In this document: positions 34,701 to 47,299 of the stretch, piece by piece
How the letters are laid out: each line of letters begins with the position of its first letter
Numbering within the stretch: position 1 is the stretch's first letter
Assembly: GCA_964017195.1 (NCBI GenBank)
Contig: OZ024891.1
Coordinates: 11,442,458-11,506,457, forward strand
Source: Siderastrea radians
Taxonomy: Eukaryota > Cnidaria > Anthozoa > Scleractinia > Rhizangiidae
Direction: 5' to 3'
Length of the DNA: 64,000 bases
Notes under the pieces: generated by a model
Told to the model about the DNA's origin: nothing
Seen by the model: only the letters and a program-made list of their open reading frames with translations
Databases searched by the model: none
Made by a program: the position numbers and the translations under genes

Positions 34701-37700
34701 TCCAGCCATACATGAGTATACACAGCCATGCATGGCTATACACAGCTATACATGGCTGTACATAGCTATACACAACTATACATAGCTATACACAGCTATA
34801 CACAGTCCTACATGGCTATACACAGCCATACATGGCTATACACAGCTATACATGGCTATACACAGCCATACATAACTGTACACAGCCATACATGGCTATA
34901 CAGAGCTATACATGGCTACACATAGCTATACACAGCTATAAACAGCTATACATAGCAATACACAGGTATACATAGCAATACACAGCCATACATGACTATA
35001 CACAGATAAACATGGCTATACACAGTCCTACATGGCTGTACACAGCTATACACAGCTATATACAGATATGCATGGCTCTAGACAGATATACATAGCTATA
35101 CACAGCTGTACACAGCTCTACACAGTTATGTACAGCTATACACAGCTATACATAGCAATACACAACCCTACATGGCTATACACAGTTCTACATGGCTATA
35201 CACAGCCATACGAGGCTATACACAGCTGTACATGGCTATACACAGGTATACATAGCTATACACAGTCCTACATGGCTGTACACAGCTATACGTGGTATAA
35301 AAAGCCCTACATGTCTAAACACAGCAATACATGCCTATACACAGCTCTACATGGCTATACACAGCCATACATGACAGACATACATGGCTGTACACTGCTA
35401 TACATTGCTATACACAGCCATACATGGCTATACACAGCTATACATGGCTATACACAGCTATACATAGCTCTACATAGCTGTACACAGCTATACACAGCTA
35501 TACAGAGGTATACGCATCTATACATAGCAATACACAGCCATACATGACTATTCCATACATGACTATGACATACATGGCTATTCACAGCTATACGTAGCTC
35601 TACATAGCTATACACAGCTATACATAGCTATACACAGCTATACATAGCTAGACACAGCTATACATAGCAATACACAGCTATACATGGCTATACACAGCTA
35701 TACATAGCTATACACCGCCACACATGGCTATACACAGCCATACATGGCGATACACAGCTATATATAGCTATGCACAGTGCTGCATAGCTATACACAGCTA
35801 TACATGCCTATACACAGCTATACATGGATATACACAGCCATACATGACTATACACAGACATACCTGGCTATACACAGCTATGCATGGCTATACGCAGCCA
35901 TACATGAGTATACACAGCCCTACATGGCTATACACAGCTATGCATGGCTATACGCAGCCATACATGAGTATACACAGCCATACATGGCTATACACAGCTA
36001 TACATGGCTATACATAGCTATACACAGCTATACATGGCTATACACAGCCCTACATTGCTCTACACAGCCCTACATGGCTATACACAGCTATGCATGGCTA
36101 TACGCAGCCATACATGAGTATACACAGTCATACATGGCTATACACAGCTATACATGGCTATACATAGCTATACACAGCTATACATAGCTATACACAGCTA
36201 TACATGGCTATACACAGCCCTACATGACTCTACACAGCCCTACCTGGCTATACACAGCTATACATGGCTATACACAGCCATACATCCAGCCATACATGAG
36301 TATACACAGCCATGCATGGCTATACACAGCTATACATGGCTATACATAGCTATACACAACTATACATAGCTATACACAGCTATACACAGTCCTACATGGC
36401 TATACACAGCCATACATGGCTATACACAGCTATACATGGCTATACACAGCCATACATAACTGTACACAGCCATACATGGCTATACAGAGCTATACATGGC
36501 TACACATAGCTATACACAGCTATAAACAGCTATACATAGCAATACACAGGTATACATAGCAATACACAGCCATACATGACTATACACAGATAAACATGGC
36601 TATACACAGTCCTACATGGCTGTACACAGCTATACACAGCTATATACAGATATGCATGGCTGTAGACAGATATACATAGCTATACACAGCTGTACACAGC
36701 TCTACACAGTTATGTACAGCTATACACAGCTATACATAGCAATACACAACCCTACATGGCTATACACAGTCCTACATGGCTATACACAGCCATACGAGGC
36801 TATACACAGCTGTACATGGCTATACACAGGTATACATAGCTATACACAGTCTTACATGGCTGTACACAGCTATACGTGGTATAAAAAGCCCTACATGTCT
36901 AAACACAGCAATACATGCCTATACACAGCTCTACATGGCTATACACAGCCATACATGACAGACATACATGGCTGTACACTGCTATACATTGCTATACACA
37001 GCCATACATGGCTATACACAGCTATACATGGCTATACACAGCTATACATAGCTCTACATAGCTGTACACAGCTATACACAGCTATACACAGGTATACGCA
37101 TCTATACATAGCAATACACAGCCATACATGACTATTCCATACATGACTATGACATACATGGCTATTCACAGCTATACGTAGCTCTACATAGCTATACACA
37201 GCTATACATAGCTATACACAGCTATACATAGCTAGACACAGCTATACATAGCAATACACAGCTATACATGGCTATACACAGCTATACATAGCTATACACC
37301 GCCACACATGGCTATACACAGCCATACATGGCGATACACAGCTATATTTAGCTATGCACAGTGCTGCATAGCTATACACAGCTATACATGCCTATACACA
37401 GCTATACATGGATATACACAGCCATACATGACTATACACAGACATACCTGGCTATACACAGCTATACATGGCTATACTCATTCCTACATGGCTGTACACA
37501 GCTATACACACCTATATACAGCTATGCATGGCTATACACAGATATACATAGCTATACACAGCTGTACACAGCTATACACAGCTATATACAGCTATACACA
37601 GCTATACATGGCAATAAACATCTATACACTGTCATACTTAGCCATACACAGCTATACATGGCTATACACAGCTATACACCGCCATACATGGCTAGACACA

Positions 37701-38045
37701 GCTATACATGGCCATAAACAGCTATACGTAGCTATAAACAGCTATACAATGCCACACTTAGCCATACACAGCTATACGTGGCTATACACAGCTATACATC
37801 GCCATACATGGCTATACACAGCTATACATAGCTATACACAGCTATACACCGCAATACATGGCTATACACAGCTATACATGGCTATACACAACTATACATA
37901 GCTATGCACAGGTATACATGGCTATACTGACACAGCTATACATATCTGTATACAGCTATACATGGCTACACACAGCTATATATGGCTATACAAAGTCAAA
38001 TATGGCTATACACAACTATACATGGCTATACATGGCTATACATGG
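31750..38045. repeat. 6.3-kb array of a 20-bp satellite (CTATACACAGCTATACATGG)
   Basis: About 310 units alternate CTATACACAG with CTATACATGG or CCATACATGG; common variants are CCCTACATGA and CTATACATAG. The unit is 20 bp, not a multiple of three, and no plus frame has regular stops. All frames therefore read the same 20-residue cycle (AIHSYTQLYMAIHGYTWLYT-like), giving many spurious frames. Large blocks are duplicated: text from 33596 returns at 34570 (974 bp on), and text from 34570 returns at 36154 (1584 bp on). Confidence 0.92.
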
Positions 38046-39818
38046 TGGGCGCTGTTGAGGTCAACAAATCACAGGCAAAAACGATAAGCAAATCCACCGT
38101 ACGTTTCTTCTACATTAGACTTCAGTTGTTTTTGTTGTTGTTATTGGTTAATTAAGTTGTATTTTGCTGCTTCTTTGTGTCATGTCACCATATCAATCAT
38201 AAAAAAAGTAATTTCATGGGTTCGCGTTTTGAAATTTTTAGGTGTCGCGTCCGGTTAATAAAAGTTTGACTGACGTATGTACATACCATTACCATACATT
38301 TGTTACTCTGAGTTCGAACCACTAATTTTAGCGAAGACAGGTGAAGTCAGTGACGTGCACAAATTGCAGAAAACCATTGTTAGTCACATAATTGGTACAA
38401 AGTGTTGTAACTTCTTGACAGTGTACCAAAATGACTCGGACACGGACTATTATTGAACGAATGGATTCCATTTGGACGTGCGTGTGTACTCTGATAATGA
38501 ACACACAGGTGACTTCAAAATGTGGTAAAAACACAGAAGTACGCTAGGAGCCGTGTGTACTGTAATAACAAACTCCTCTAGTTAAAAAAGAGGAGTTTTA
38601 GTAATGGGTCTTTGTTTTTGTAGAGGGTCTTCGTTTTCGTGATTACGAAAACGAAGGCCCACTCTTTTTTAACTAGACGAGTTTGTTTTTACAAATATTA
38701 CACACGGCTCCTAGCAATTCGAATTTTTCATTGTGCGGACTTTTAAAAAGTCTACATCTTGTAATGGTTCTTGTTTTTGTTTTCTTCATTTGAAAATCAG
38801 TAATATAAAAAAACAAATTGAAGGCGAGTGAATCCACAACACTTTACTTCCTGTGCGAATTATAGCGGTAAACGGAAGCTTAACAACACAGTTCTGTGTT
38901 ACGTTCAAATGCCCGTTTAGATATCTTCTGGCCATTATATTACTCTGTCTGTTTTTCGTGTCCCTCTGGTTAAAAAAGAGGGGGCCTTCGTTCTCGTAAT
39001 GGGTCTTCGTTTTCGAAAGGGGTCTTCGTTTTCGTAATGGATCTTCGTTTTCGTAAGGGTCTTTGTTTTCGTAATGGGTCTTCGGGTCTTCGGGTCTTCG
39101 TTTTCGGGGTCTTCGTTTTCAAAACTAACGACAGACTTTTGCTGCTGTGATTCTTATTGTTCAGCTCAGCCTGCCCCACCAAGCACTACGGCGTCTTTGA
39201 TGTTGTTGCCGATTTTCAAAGTTTTTGCGAACCGGAAAAATTACGGTCGCACCAGGAAAATTTCGCTGTTGATAGATTTTCACTGCAAAGTCAATGAACT
39301 TTCGCAAAAATTTGTCAAGTGCGACCCATGGCTGAGAAAATAATATCACCGGGTACCTAAGGGAACGTTTGTCGTCGATAGATCTGAGGCAAGGGAGATC
39401 AACTTACCTTTGATTGACGTATCCACTACTCTCACAATTTCAGGAATTTCCTGCCCACTCAGGCCCACTTTGTGGATGAATCTGGACAAGATTTGTTGCA
39501 GAGCAGATTTTGACTCGCCTTATGAAAATATTCCAAGCGATTCCACCGTAATCGTTAAAACCACCAAAATTTTTCCAGTGCACCAAAAATATCGGTAGCT
39601 ACGAAGGCTGACTCTTATCTTCTTCATTGGCACTTTCGCAATGTCTGCTTAATATCTTGTTAACTGTGAAACTAACTGTCATTCAAGTTCACTATGGAGA
39701 CGTTTTCATCAAATCATATCACTTATTTTTTGGTAACAACGGCGTATTGTTTTGTTTTCACAACTTACAAACACGTGTAAGATCGTGTACACTCTGAGTG
39801 CATTTCACTCCGTTGAAA
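38046..39818. other. Interior of the composite element, left part
   Basis: A foldback element lies at 38543-38715. A GTCTTCGTTTTCGTAATGG-type tandem repeat (about ten loose units) lies at 38975-39120. No gene is recognised. Confidence 0.5.
38543..38715. mobile_element. 173-bp foldback MITE
   Basis: The ends are perfect 17-bp inverted repeats, GCTAGGAGCCGTGTGTA (38543-38559) and its complement (38699-38715). Further pairing inside includes AACAAACTC(C/G)TCTAGTTA and CTTCGTTTTCGT. The same inner words appear at 38970-39115, suggesting a deleted second copy. Confidence 0.75.
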
Positions 39819-40079
39819 ATGGCGGAAGGATCACAAAACTCGGAAGCGGGGCCTTCCCAGGAAAAAAAAGACGCCGAAATCGATGTGGGCCTTGTTGAGA
39901 AAGATGGTGCGATAGGGTACTACAAGAATCGTACTTTTCAGGCCCTTACAAACTTCAGTATTGCCTGTAAAGGCTTCGTTTCATCTGGAAGTGCAGTTGA
40001 GGGATATCTGATTGAAGTAATTCCGGCTAGCTGCCAATGTCTTGACGGAGGCTCCTCTAAAAGGTTTGGGTTGAGCTAA
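39819..40079 (+). pseudogene. Unrecognised element-encoded ORF fragment (N-terminal)
   Basis: An ATG in good context (GAAAATGG) opens 86 codons: MAEGSQNSEAGPSQEKKDAE, then IDVGLVEKDGAIGYYKNRTF, then QALTNFSIACKG and YLIEVIPAS. The composition and the Q-A-L-T-N-F pattern look like a real protein N-terminus, not chance. I do not recognise the family with confidence. The frame ends at 40079 without a clear partner. Confidence 0.45.
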
Positions 40080-40202
40080 GTTATTCCCTTGTTTTAACTA
40101 GGTACATTCACTGGTTCTGGTTCCCTTATATGTTGTTAAGTTTTCATTAATTGGAGCCTTTTCTTAACCATCAGCTCCACTCATTACCTCACCCTACGAG
40201 AG

Positions 40203-40355
40203 ATGTCCTCGCAGCTGTCCATTTTAGCAAAGATTCCAGGCAAGGGTTTGTGGACGGCTCCAAGCAGAGATCAATACCTGTCAGCTTACTTCAAGGAAGT
40301 ATGCGACAACTACTTGCGTGAACTTGTGAGACGCCTGCGAGCTTATTCCCGTTAA
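40203..40355 (+). pseudogene. Unrecognised short ORF fragment
   Basis: This 50-codon frame (MSSQLSILAKIPGKGLWTAP then SRDQYLSAYFKEVCDNYLRE and a basic end) has an amphipathic, coding-like character. It may continue the ORF at 39819 after decay. Function is unknown. From 40356 to 40960 I see no further coding sequence beyond a short open stretch at 40801-40879. Confidence 0.35.
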
Positions 40356-40960
40356 GTTATGCATGTTGTTAAAGAACTATTTCTCCTAAAATGAAATTTC
40401 ATTCTCCAATGCATTCCTGAGACAAATAAGCAGAATCAATAACTTAAAGAAAGGTAACCAAAAATTGTTTCAGATAATTGGACCACCTAGTAGTCTCATA
40501 CTTAGCCGAGATTAGTTTAAATTCAGGCGAGCTCGCTCATGTGTTTCGCCCACGTGTTTGGTTCACTCGAAGTTTTCTGATATTAAAAACTCTATCAGAC
40601 AACGAACGTGTTGCAGAAAACGCCACTTTACTTTGACTTATTCAAAAGCATCCGTGAATTCGGATTACATGCGGACGGACCCTAACGGACGTACAGTGGG
40701 ACGGGGGTGGGGTGAGTGGGTATCCGTGCTTTGATCCTGCAATTGACAAAATGGCGGCCGGCCGTGATTCGCTCGAAACAACCTACAAAAGGGGGGGGGG
40801 ATGATTAGCAATTTCCCGTTTGTAGTCGATGAAGGATCAAAGGAGCATTACAGAAAGTTCTTCAAGAGTGGGTTTTAGAAAGGTAAACTTAAAATTGGTG
40901 AAATAGCTTCAAAAGACATGTATAACTTTGCTATGTGGTCAACCACGTCGTCAACCCAAG

Positions 40961-41455
40961 TCAATGCGTAGACAAAACGAAATTGTCAATCGATGCTTTG
41001 ATCTGTTCATAATAGGACAGAAATATCTGCATCAACTTGGGCTTGCATGTGTCGAGTATAGATTCTGTTATATCGAGGAAGCTGTGCCCCATGGTCAAGG
41101 ACGTTATTAGGTAATCAAGCAGGCGGTTTGAACAAGCAGATCTGTGCGACATTCTAAACGGAAAGGAATCCTTTATTGGACTTGGTAACACGTCCAAAAT
41201 TTCCTTAGAGGCAGACAGGAACCTATCGCCACGAGGACAAACATAGGAAGCTTGAACTAAAACGATGTCGCCCTCCAAGTCATACACAAGACGTGGGTTG
41301 TATATATTATCGCTAACAACACAGGATGTCCATCTGTCGAATGTTAATTGACAAAGATGCACAGGACACTGTATCTGTACACCGTTATGCTGTAGAGGGC
41401 ACCAAATGAAGATTTTTGGCAGGCGTCGCGAATTCACCAAGCCAGTGTTGATCAC
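40961..41455 (-). pseudogene. DUF6729-like protein fragment
   Basis: 164 codons on the minus strand contain KIFIWCPLQHNGVQIQCPVH, RWTSCVVSDNIYNPRLVYDL, VLVQASYVCP, and FPFRMSHRSACSNRLLDYLI then TSLTMGHSFLDITESI. The order aromatic-W-x-P, CP-x(2)-C-like pair, a V-x-D then Y strand, CP, FP-x(2)-L/M-(S/T)-H-(K/R)-x-A, and a basic-helix ending is what I recall of the DUF6729 family in repeat-derived genes of fish and cnidarians. Some metal ligands are missing (Cys replaced by His or lost). It is an interior fragment on the opposite strand to the ORF at 39819. Confidence 0.45.
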
Positions 41456-42015
41456 AGAATCGTAACGATAATGATCCGAACAGGCAGTATAGTTACTCTT
41501 CTAATACCTTATCCAGTAGCTTTTGCTCCTCTTCAGAGAACCAAACTCCTTGCCCAAATGAAAACAAAGAGTACAGAACCAACAGAAGTACGGAGAATAT
41601 GACATAGATATTCATCTCTGCAACGACCACGAGTGTCCGAAAGATGCATGAAGACGTGGGAAAAAGCTTGCCTAGTTCCTAGGCCTCTATATCTCGTCGC
41701 GGAAAAATCGTTTCGCATCACCTGGTCCAATCTCGGATACGTCACCGAAATGGATTGACCGTGAAGGCCTGGGAAAAAGCCACACAGGAACTAGGCAAGG
41801 AAAAAGCCACCGGGACTCTACATTCAACCGACAGGTGCTCCTGGTTGGCAATAGCCTTCAAGGCACCTGTGCATGCCTGCCCTATGTGGAAGTCTGATCA
41901 AAAGAGGGCGACACGTTTGATATGTGGCCCGCTAAGGAGCTTGCGGAAGGCTGCAGCTATGTAAAGCCAGGAGCCCATAAGGGTTGTGGGCTGTGTATGG
42001 CCATATATAGCTGTG
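41456..42015. other. Composite-element interior without a clear gene
   Basis: No recognisable gene. A 60-codon plus frame at 41755-41964 is not matched to anything. A scrap of the satellite (GGCTGTGTATGGCCATATAT then AGCTGTGTA) precedes the microsatellite at 42019. Confidence 0.4.
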
Positions 42016-42018
42016 TAT

Positions 42019-42087
42019 AATAATAATAATGATAATAATAATAATAATAATAATAGTAATAATAATAACAATAATAATAATAACAAT
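42019..42087. repeat. AAT trinucleotide microsatellite
   Basis: About 23 AAT units with GAT, AGT and AAC interruptions. It yields poly-Asn and poly-Leu frames on the two strands that are not genes. Confidence 0.9.
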
Positions 42088-42179
42088 GTATTTATTCATC
42101 GGATGAAAATAGGTATCAGATGTTACAATAGAAATTATTTTAAAAAATATTTATATGCGCAAAAGTACAATATATAAGT

Positions 42180-43042
42180 GAACTAAATTAGGAACTAACT
42201 AGGTTATACTTAAAAAGTAATCTATTAAAAAAGCTATCTTTACATTGTAAAACGTTCTGTACTTATAGAAGGTCTTATACTGGATCTATTTCTAAGGCGC
42301 TCCAATGAATCTTTATACCTAGGAAGCAGAATACGTGACGGATGGTCACTACGTTTAAGTTTGTCAAAAAGGCGGCGGTCACTATTTTGCAAGAGCTCGA
42401 AGATGCTTGTGGCATCTTTTTAAAAAGCTTTGCACAGCGGTGAGGTCAGAAGCACTAGCTGCAAAAACTGAAATGCCATACAGTATTTTAGGGAGCACAA
42501 TCGCATTGATCTAATGCGATCTAATTCACCCTGTGTATCCTTCCTTACACGTACAGGCCTGCAATTATAAATAAACATTTGCTGGCTTCATGAAGCTTTG
42601 CCTTAACATGGAAGCTAAACTAACAATTACTTTGTATTGTGACTCCCAGTATAGAGATACAACTATACTGCATGATATCATAATGGGCTCCTGGTTATAC
42701 TGTATAACATTGGATAGGCTGCAGGGTTGCCTTTCTTATGCAAGAGTAATTGCACTTACTAGTGTTACAGTGCACACTATTTGCGTGAGTCCAATCCATA
42801 AATTTGGACAATGCAATGCCCGATACATCAGGTAAATCTGTAGAGATCGTAACTAAGGTTGTAGAATCATCTGCATATTTAAATAAAGATATCTCTTCGT
42901 GTCCAACTATTTCCAAGTCATTCAGGAATACGTTGAAAAGGTATGGGCCACTAATACTACCCTGTGTTGTACCTTTGTACCCCTGTATAGCTATGTATAG
43001 CTGTGAGTGTGGAAGCGAACGAAATGAGGGTGGTACATGCAC
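42180..43042 (-). pseudogene. LINE reverse transcriptase fragment (CR1/L2/Jockey type)
   Basis: On the minus strand GTTQGSISGPYLFNVFLNDL (the QG-S-GP-x-LF motif), then LFKYADDSTTL (YADD active site) and SKFMDWTHANSV are plain. After frameshifts the C-terminal tail follows at 42240-42400 with IFELLQNSDRRLFDKLKRSD and SLERLRNRSSIRP, ending near 42243. It is broken by several stops and contains a scrap of the 20-bp satellite at 42985-43005. From 43043 to 44290 I see no gene. Confidence 0.75.
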
Positions 43043-44290
43043 TGTCTGGGAAGAATGTGCTGAAATTTTAGTTTGTGCTAGGGATCCGAAACTTACAGAT
43101 GTTTTACTTAGAATTTTAAAGCCTTCATTATTCTGGATATCCTGAACAATAATTACTTAAAAGCTGACTGAGCTAACACAAAATAACAAGCGGTGACCCA
43201 TCGTCGCTACATGATTCTAGATTAATTTTCTGAGCGAGCACTGACCAAAAACGTTGTTTCAAACCGGTTAACTGGGACAGCTAAATAGACAGGGACCGTG
43301 CGGCCTATTTTAGAGTGGGGGGCTAATTGGTGATCACTCGTGTAAAGCAGGTGAGGGGAAACCTCACGCAAAAACTTTCTCTTTTCAAGTAATTAGCAAT
43401 GCATCTAGAGCAGCCAAGTGTGATAAAAGTTGTTAGTTAAAACAGTCCCAAAATAATGCCCCTTGACAGGTTCTTTGGTCGGCTCTACTCGAAAGATGAA
43501 ACCGGCAAGCTATGAACCTTATCGTATTCGCATTTTTAAAGATCTCAAACATGAAAACATTTTCCTTTAAAAGAACTTGTACAAGCAGACCTGTAGAATA
43601 TTAAATCACTACTGAGTTTAGTATCATGAAACATACATTTCTACCAAAGTCAGGCCGTAGCGGCCTAATTAAGGACTGAACGCCTTATTTATTATCGATA
43701 GAACTGAGGAAATGATATCTTTTGGCAGCAATATATCCTAGACGAAACGTTTACATTTGTAGAGTAGCTTGAAAAAGTAACGGTCGTAATTTATAATGCC
43801 CGGACAACACAAGAACAAAAGTCAACTAAAGTCCAAACTCTTCAACAACAGGAAAGAGTCAATGAGAGTAGCGCAGAGTTAATGGCCCGACAAGAGCGAG
43901 AGCGACAGTTTCAACTTCCATCGATTCAAGTGACTTGAAAAAGTCTGAACAGGTCCAGACTCTTCCAGATTCCCCAAGAGCGCGTGAGAATTTCAACTAA
44001 TCAAGCCAAATGAAGGAAAGGCGATTTCAACACGGAGTTAGAGTATTCAGTTCCTGTTTGGTCTAAATTAAAAATTATATTTAACTGGGTAAATTGAAAA
44101 CTGATTAACCCTGAAACAAAAAAATTGTCCAACTTTTTCATTTATTTTTTAATGGCACCAAAAAGGGGAACGGGGGTAAAAGCCACCTCAGCTCGCCCCT
44201 CGCGTGGTCCCTGATAGAAAGACCGCAAACAATAAAAAATTATTACAAAGAACACCATATTTCAGGAGAAGAGATAGGGAAAACAAACGC

Positions 44291-45850
44291 AGTGTATAGC
44301 TGTGTATAGCCATATATAGCTGGGTATAGCCAAGTATGGCTCTGCATATCCATGTATAGCTGTTTATAGCTGTGTATAGCCATGTATGGCTGTGTATAGC
44401 TGTGTATTGTTATGTATAGCTGTGTACAGCTAAGTATACCTGTGTATAGCCACGTTAATGTCTGTGTATAACTATGTATAGCTGTTTATAGCTATGTATG
44501 TCTGTGTATAGCCATGTATATCTGTGTATAGCTATGTATGGCTATTTATAGCTGTGTATAGCCATGTATAGCTGAGTAAAGCCATGTATACCTGTTTATA
44601 GCCAAGCATGCCTGTGTATACCATGTATAGCTGAGTATAGCTATGTACAGCTGTTTATAGCTATGCATGCCTGTGTATAGCCATGCATATCTGTGTATAG
44701 CCATGTATAGCTGTGTATAGCCATGTATATCTGTATAAAGCTATGTATGGCTGTGTATAGCCAGGTGTATAGCTGTGTATAGTCATGTATAGCTGTGTAT
44801 AGCCATGTATAGCTCTGTATATCTCTGTATAGCTGTGTATATCCATTTATAGCTGTGTATAGCCATTTATGGCTATGTGTAGTCGCGTATAGCAATGTAT
44901 AGCTGTGTATAGCTATGTATGGTTTTGTATAGCTGTGTAGATCATGTATAGCTGTGTATAGCCATGTATAGCTGTGTATAGCTATGTATAACTGTGTATT
45001 GCCATGTGCTGCTGTTTACAGCTATGTATGCCTGTGTATGGCTGTGTATAGTCGTGTATAGCTGTGTAAAGCCATGTATAGCTGTGTATAGCTATGTATG
45101 GCTATGTATAGTTCTGCATAACCATTTATAGTCACGTATAGCTGTTTATAGCCATGTATAGCCATGTATAGCTGTGTATAGCTATGTATAGCTGTTTATG
45201 CATATGTATAGCTGTGTATATCCACGTACAGCCGTGTATAGCTGTGTATAGCTATGTATGGCAATGCATAGCTGTGTATAGCCATGTATAGCTGTGTATC
45301 GCTATGTAAAGCTGTGTATATCCACGTACAGCCATGTATAGCTGTGTATAGCTATGCATGGCAATGTATAGCTGTGTATAGCCATGTATAGCTATGTATA
45401 CCTGTGTATACCATGTATCTCCATGTATAGCCATGTATAGCCATGTATAGCTGCGTATAGCTATGTATGGCTATGTATACCCATGTATACCCATGTATAG
45501 CCATGTATAGCCATGTATAGCCATGTATAGCTGTGTATAGCTATGTATGGCTATATATAGCTGTGTAGAGCCATTTATAGTCATGTATAGCTGTGTATAG
45601 GCATGTAAAGCAATGTATAGCCATGTATAGCCATGTATGTCTATGTATAGCCATGTATAGCCATGTATAGCCATTATAGCCATGTATGTCTGTGTATAGC
45701 CATGCATAGCCATGTATAGCTGTGTATAGCTATGTATGGCTATGTATAGCAACACATAGCCGTGTATAGCCATGTATAACTGTGTATAGCCATGTATAGC
45801 TATGTGTAGCTGCGTATAGTCATGTATGGCTGTGTATAGCTATGTATATC
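44291..45850. repeat. 1.6-kb satellite array, inverted relative to the left array
   Basis: Units read GCTGTGTATAGCCATGTATA, the complement of the left array's unit. The array runs straight into the right terminal repeat at 45840-45913. Higher-order blocks are less evident here than on the left. Confidence 0.9.
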
Positions 45851-45923
45851 GCTTCCTAGGTTTATGCCTATATTGGATTAATTCAAACCACTATATGATA
45901 GTTACACCACGTATCTACGCGGA

Positions 45924-46975
45924 TTGATGGCGCTGACCACAAGGATCGCGGCCTTTGGGGATGAGAATGCCCGTGAGAGGGCCGTGCATGCTGTACTGCT
46001 TAGTTTGCCAGCATTGCTGATTACTTTCGAAGAGATTTATGATGAGACAGGCGACGCAGAAGCACATGGGATTGCTATTCTCTTGACCATATACAAGACT
46101 GTGGCTTTTATCTACATGCTCTGTGATGTACTGCATACCGATGGCAACACTGCAAGCAAGTGTACAGGCCAAGGACATTGATCTTGCCAGCGTACCAGCA
46201 ATGGTTGAGAGCACTACTAAACGGTTAATTGAGTTGAAGGAGAACATAAATACCAGCACGTGGTTCAAGAATCATTCTTCAGTGTTCACTGCATGGTGAT
46301 TTGGAACTTGCAACTTGGAGTAAAGAACATTGTGATCACAGAGGAGGAAAAGAACTTGTTTCTTCACAAGTTTTATCGTCCTTACGTGCAAAGCGTTGTT
46401 GACCACATTGTATTAATGGCAGGATGGAGTCTACAGATCCTATCTCTGCTATGTCTATTTTTGATCCACGACACTTCCCAACTGAAGATAAATTGGCAGA
46501 CTATGGCATAGAAGAGATACGAACCCTAATCAATTTCTACAGTGTCACACAAGGGATCCAATTTCAGGGAGAAGTAGGCATCTCACAACCTGACATTAAC
46601 GCTGAGGATACACAGTCAGAATGGAAGCTGTTTCGCTGAGTCATTTTTGTGCGGTACAAAGACAGCACCTTACAACAAGTGCTCTCGACATTCATAGACA
46701 GTGGTAACTCTGACATTGCCACTGCTTTTCCAAACTTGGCAAAGGTAGGTGCGATTGAAAACAGATGTATTACCGGTGACAACAGCCCTGACAGTTGAGC
46801 ATTCCTTCAGCGCCATCAAGCTAATTCAAACAAGGCTCTACAGTAGGCTCGGTGAGGATGCACCTGAACACACCATGTGCATTTGCATCGAAGGTCCTGA
46901 CCAGTTGTCAGATGATGTCCTGGAGTCAGTGGCTGATCATTACAAACGCGTAAAGAAGCGCAAATTGGATTTGTA
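45924..46975 (+). pseudogene. hAT-type transposase remnant (ZNF862-like) with C-terminal dimerisation region
   Basis: Three successive frames carry it. First MALTTRIAAFGDENARERAV and LPALLITFEEIYDETG; then, after a shift near 46145, AKDIDLASVPAMVESTTKRL then IELKENINTSTW; later DPISAMSIFDPRHFPTEDKL, and finally LPVTTALTVEHSFSAIKLIQ then TRLYSRLGEDAPEHTMCICI, the classic hAT C-terminal dimerisation block with ERSFSA-like EHSFSA. It ends at KKRKLDL and TAA (46973-46975). The N-terminal zinc finger and catalytic start are absent. The left edge lies just outside the composite element's right terminus. Confidence 0.85.
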
Positions 46976-47299
46976 ATTCAAGTCAATTTCAATTCAACTT
47001 TTTGGAGAAGGAAAATACATTTAGATCCTCAAGTTGATCAGGGAGATTTTCCAAAGACCAATTGCCGTTGTTGAGTTTATTTATGTTATTCAGTTACTGT
47101 AAACAATGAGTATGTATATTTAATATTTGTGCAATTAGACATGTCTGGTAACTCTTCTGGTGACGTTAGCAAATATCGGAGCTAAATGTAACTTTGTCAA
47201 AACGTGATCACGACTAAAAATTAAAATGAAATACCGCTGTAACATTATCTCAAAATTGTGTCTCAAAATGCACCAGATTGCATCTGATTGAGTCAGTTC

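Larger units (their letters stand above)
31682..45913. mobile_element. ~14.2-kb composite element with ~70-bp terminal inverted repeats and subterminal satellite arrays
   Basis: The left terminus (31682 onward: TACGTGGTGTAACTGTCATA then TAGTGGTTTG, ATATAGGCATAAACATAGGA, AGCGATATACATAGC) recurs reverse-complemented at 45840-45913 with about five differences. Inside each terminus a 20-bp satellite begins at once: plus-oriented at left, complementary at right. If TA is the target site the element starts CGTGGTGTAA. The interior (38046-44290) contains gene fragments, a foldback element, an AAT microsatellite and a LINE piece. Such symmetry is best explained by one large DNA transposon that has taken in other elements. 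Confidence 0.75.

Noticed and set aside
31750..38045. CRISPR-like array
   Set aside because: Units are directly adjacent with no unique spacers, the setting is an animal genome, and the arrays are bounded by transposon ends.
31885..38058. Many 60-200-codon frames rich in Tyr, His, Ile and Thr
   Set aside because: They all come from the 20-bp satellite, which lacks stops in every plus frame; the protein cycle is identical in each frame, with no splice or start signals.
41898..42177. Poly-Leu and poly-Asn frames
   Set aside because: Translation of the AAT microsatellite.
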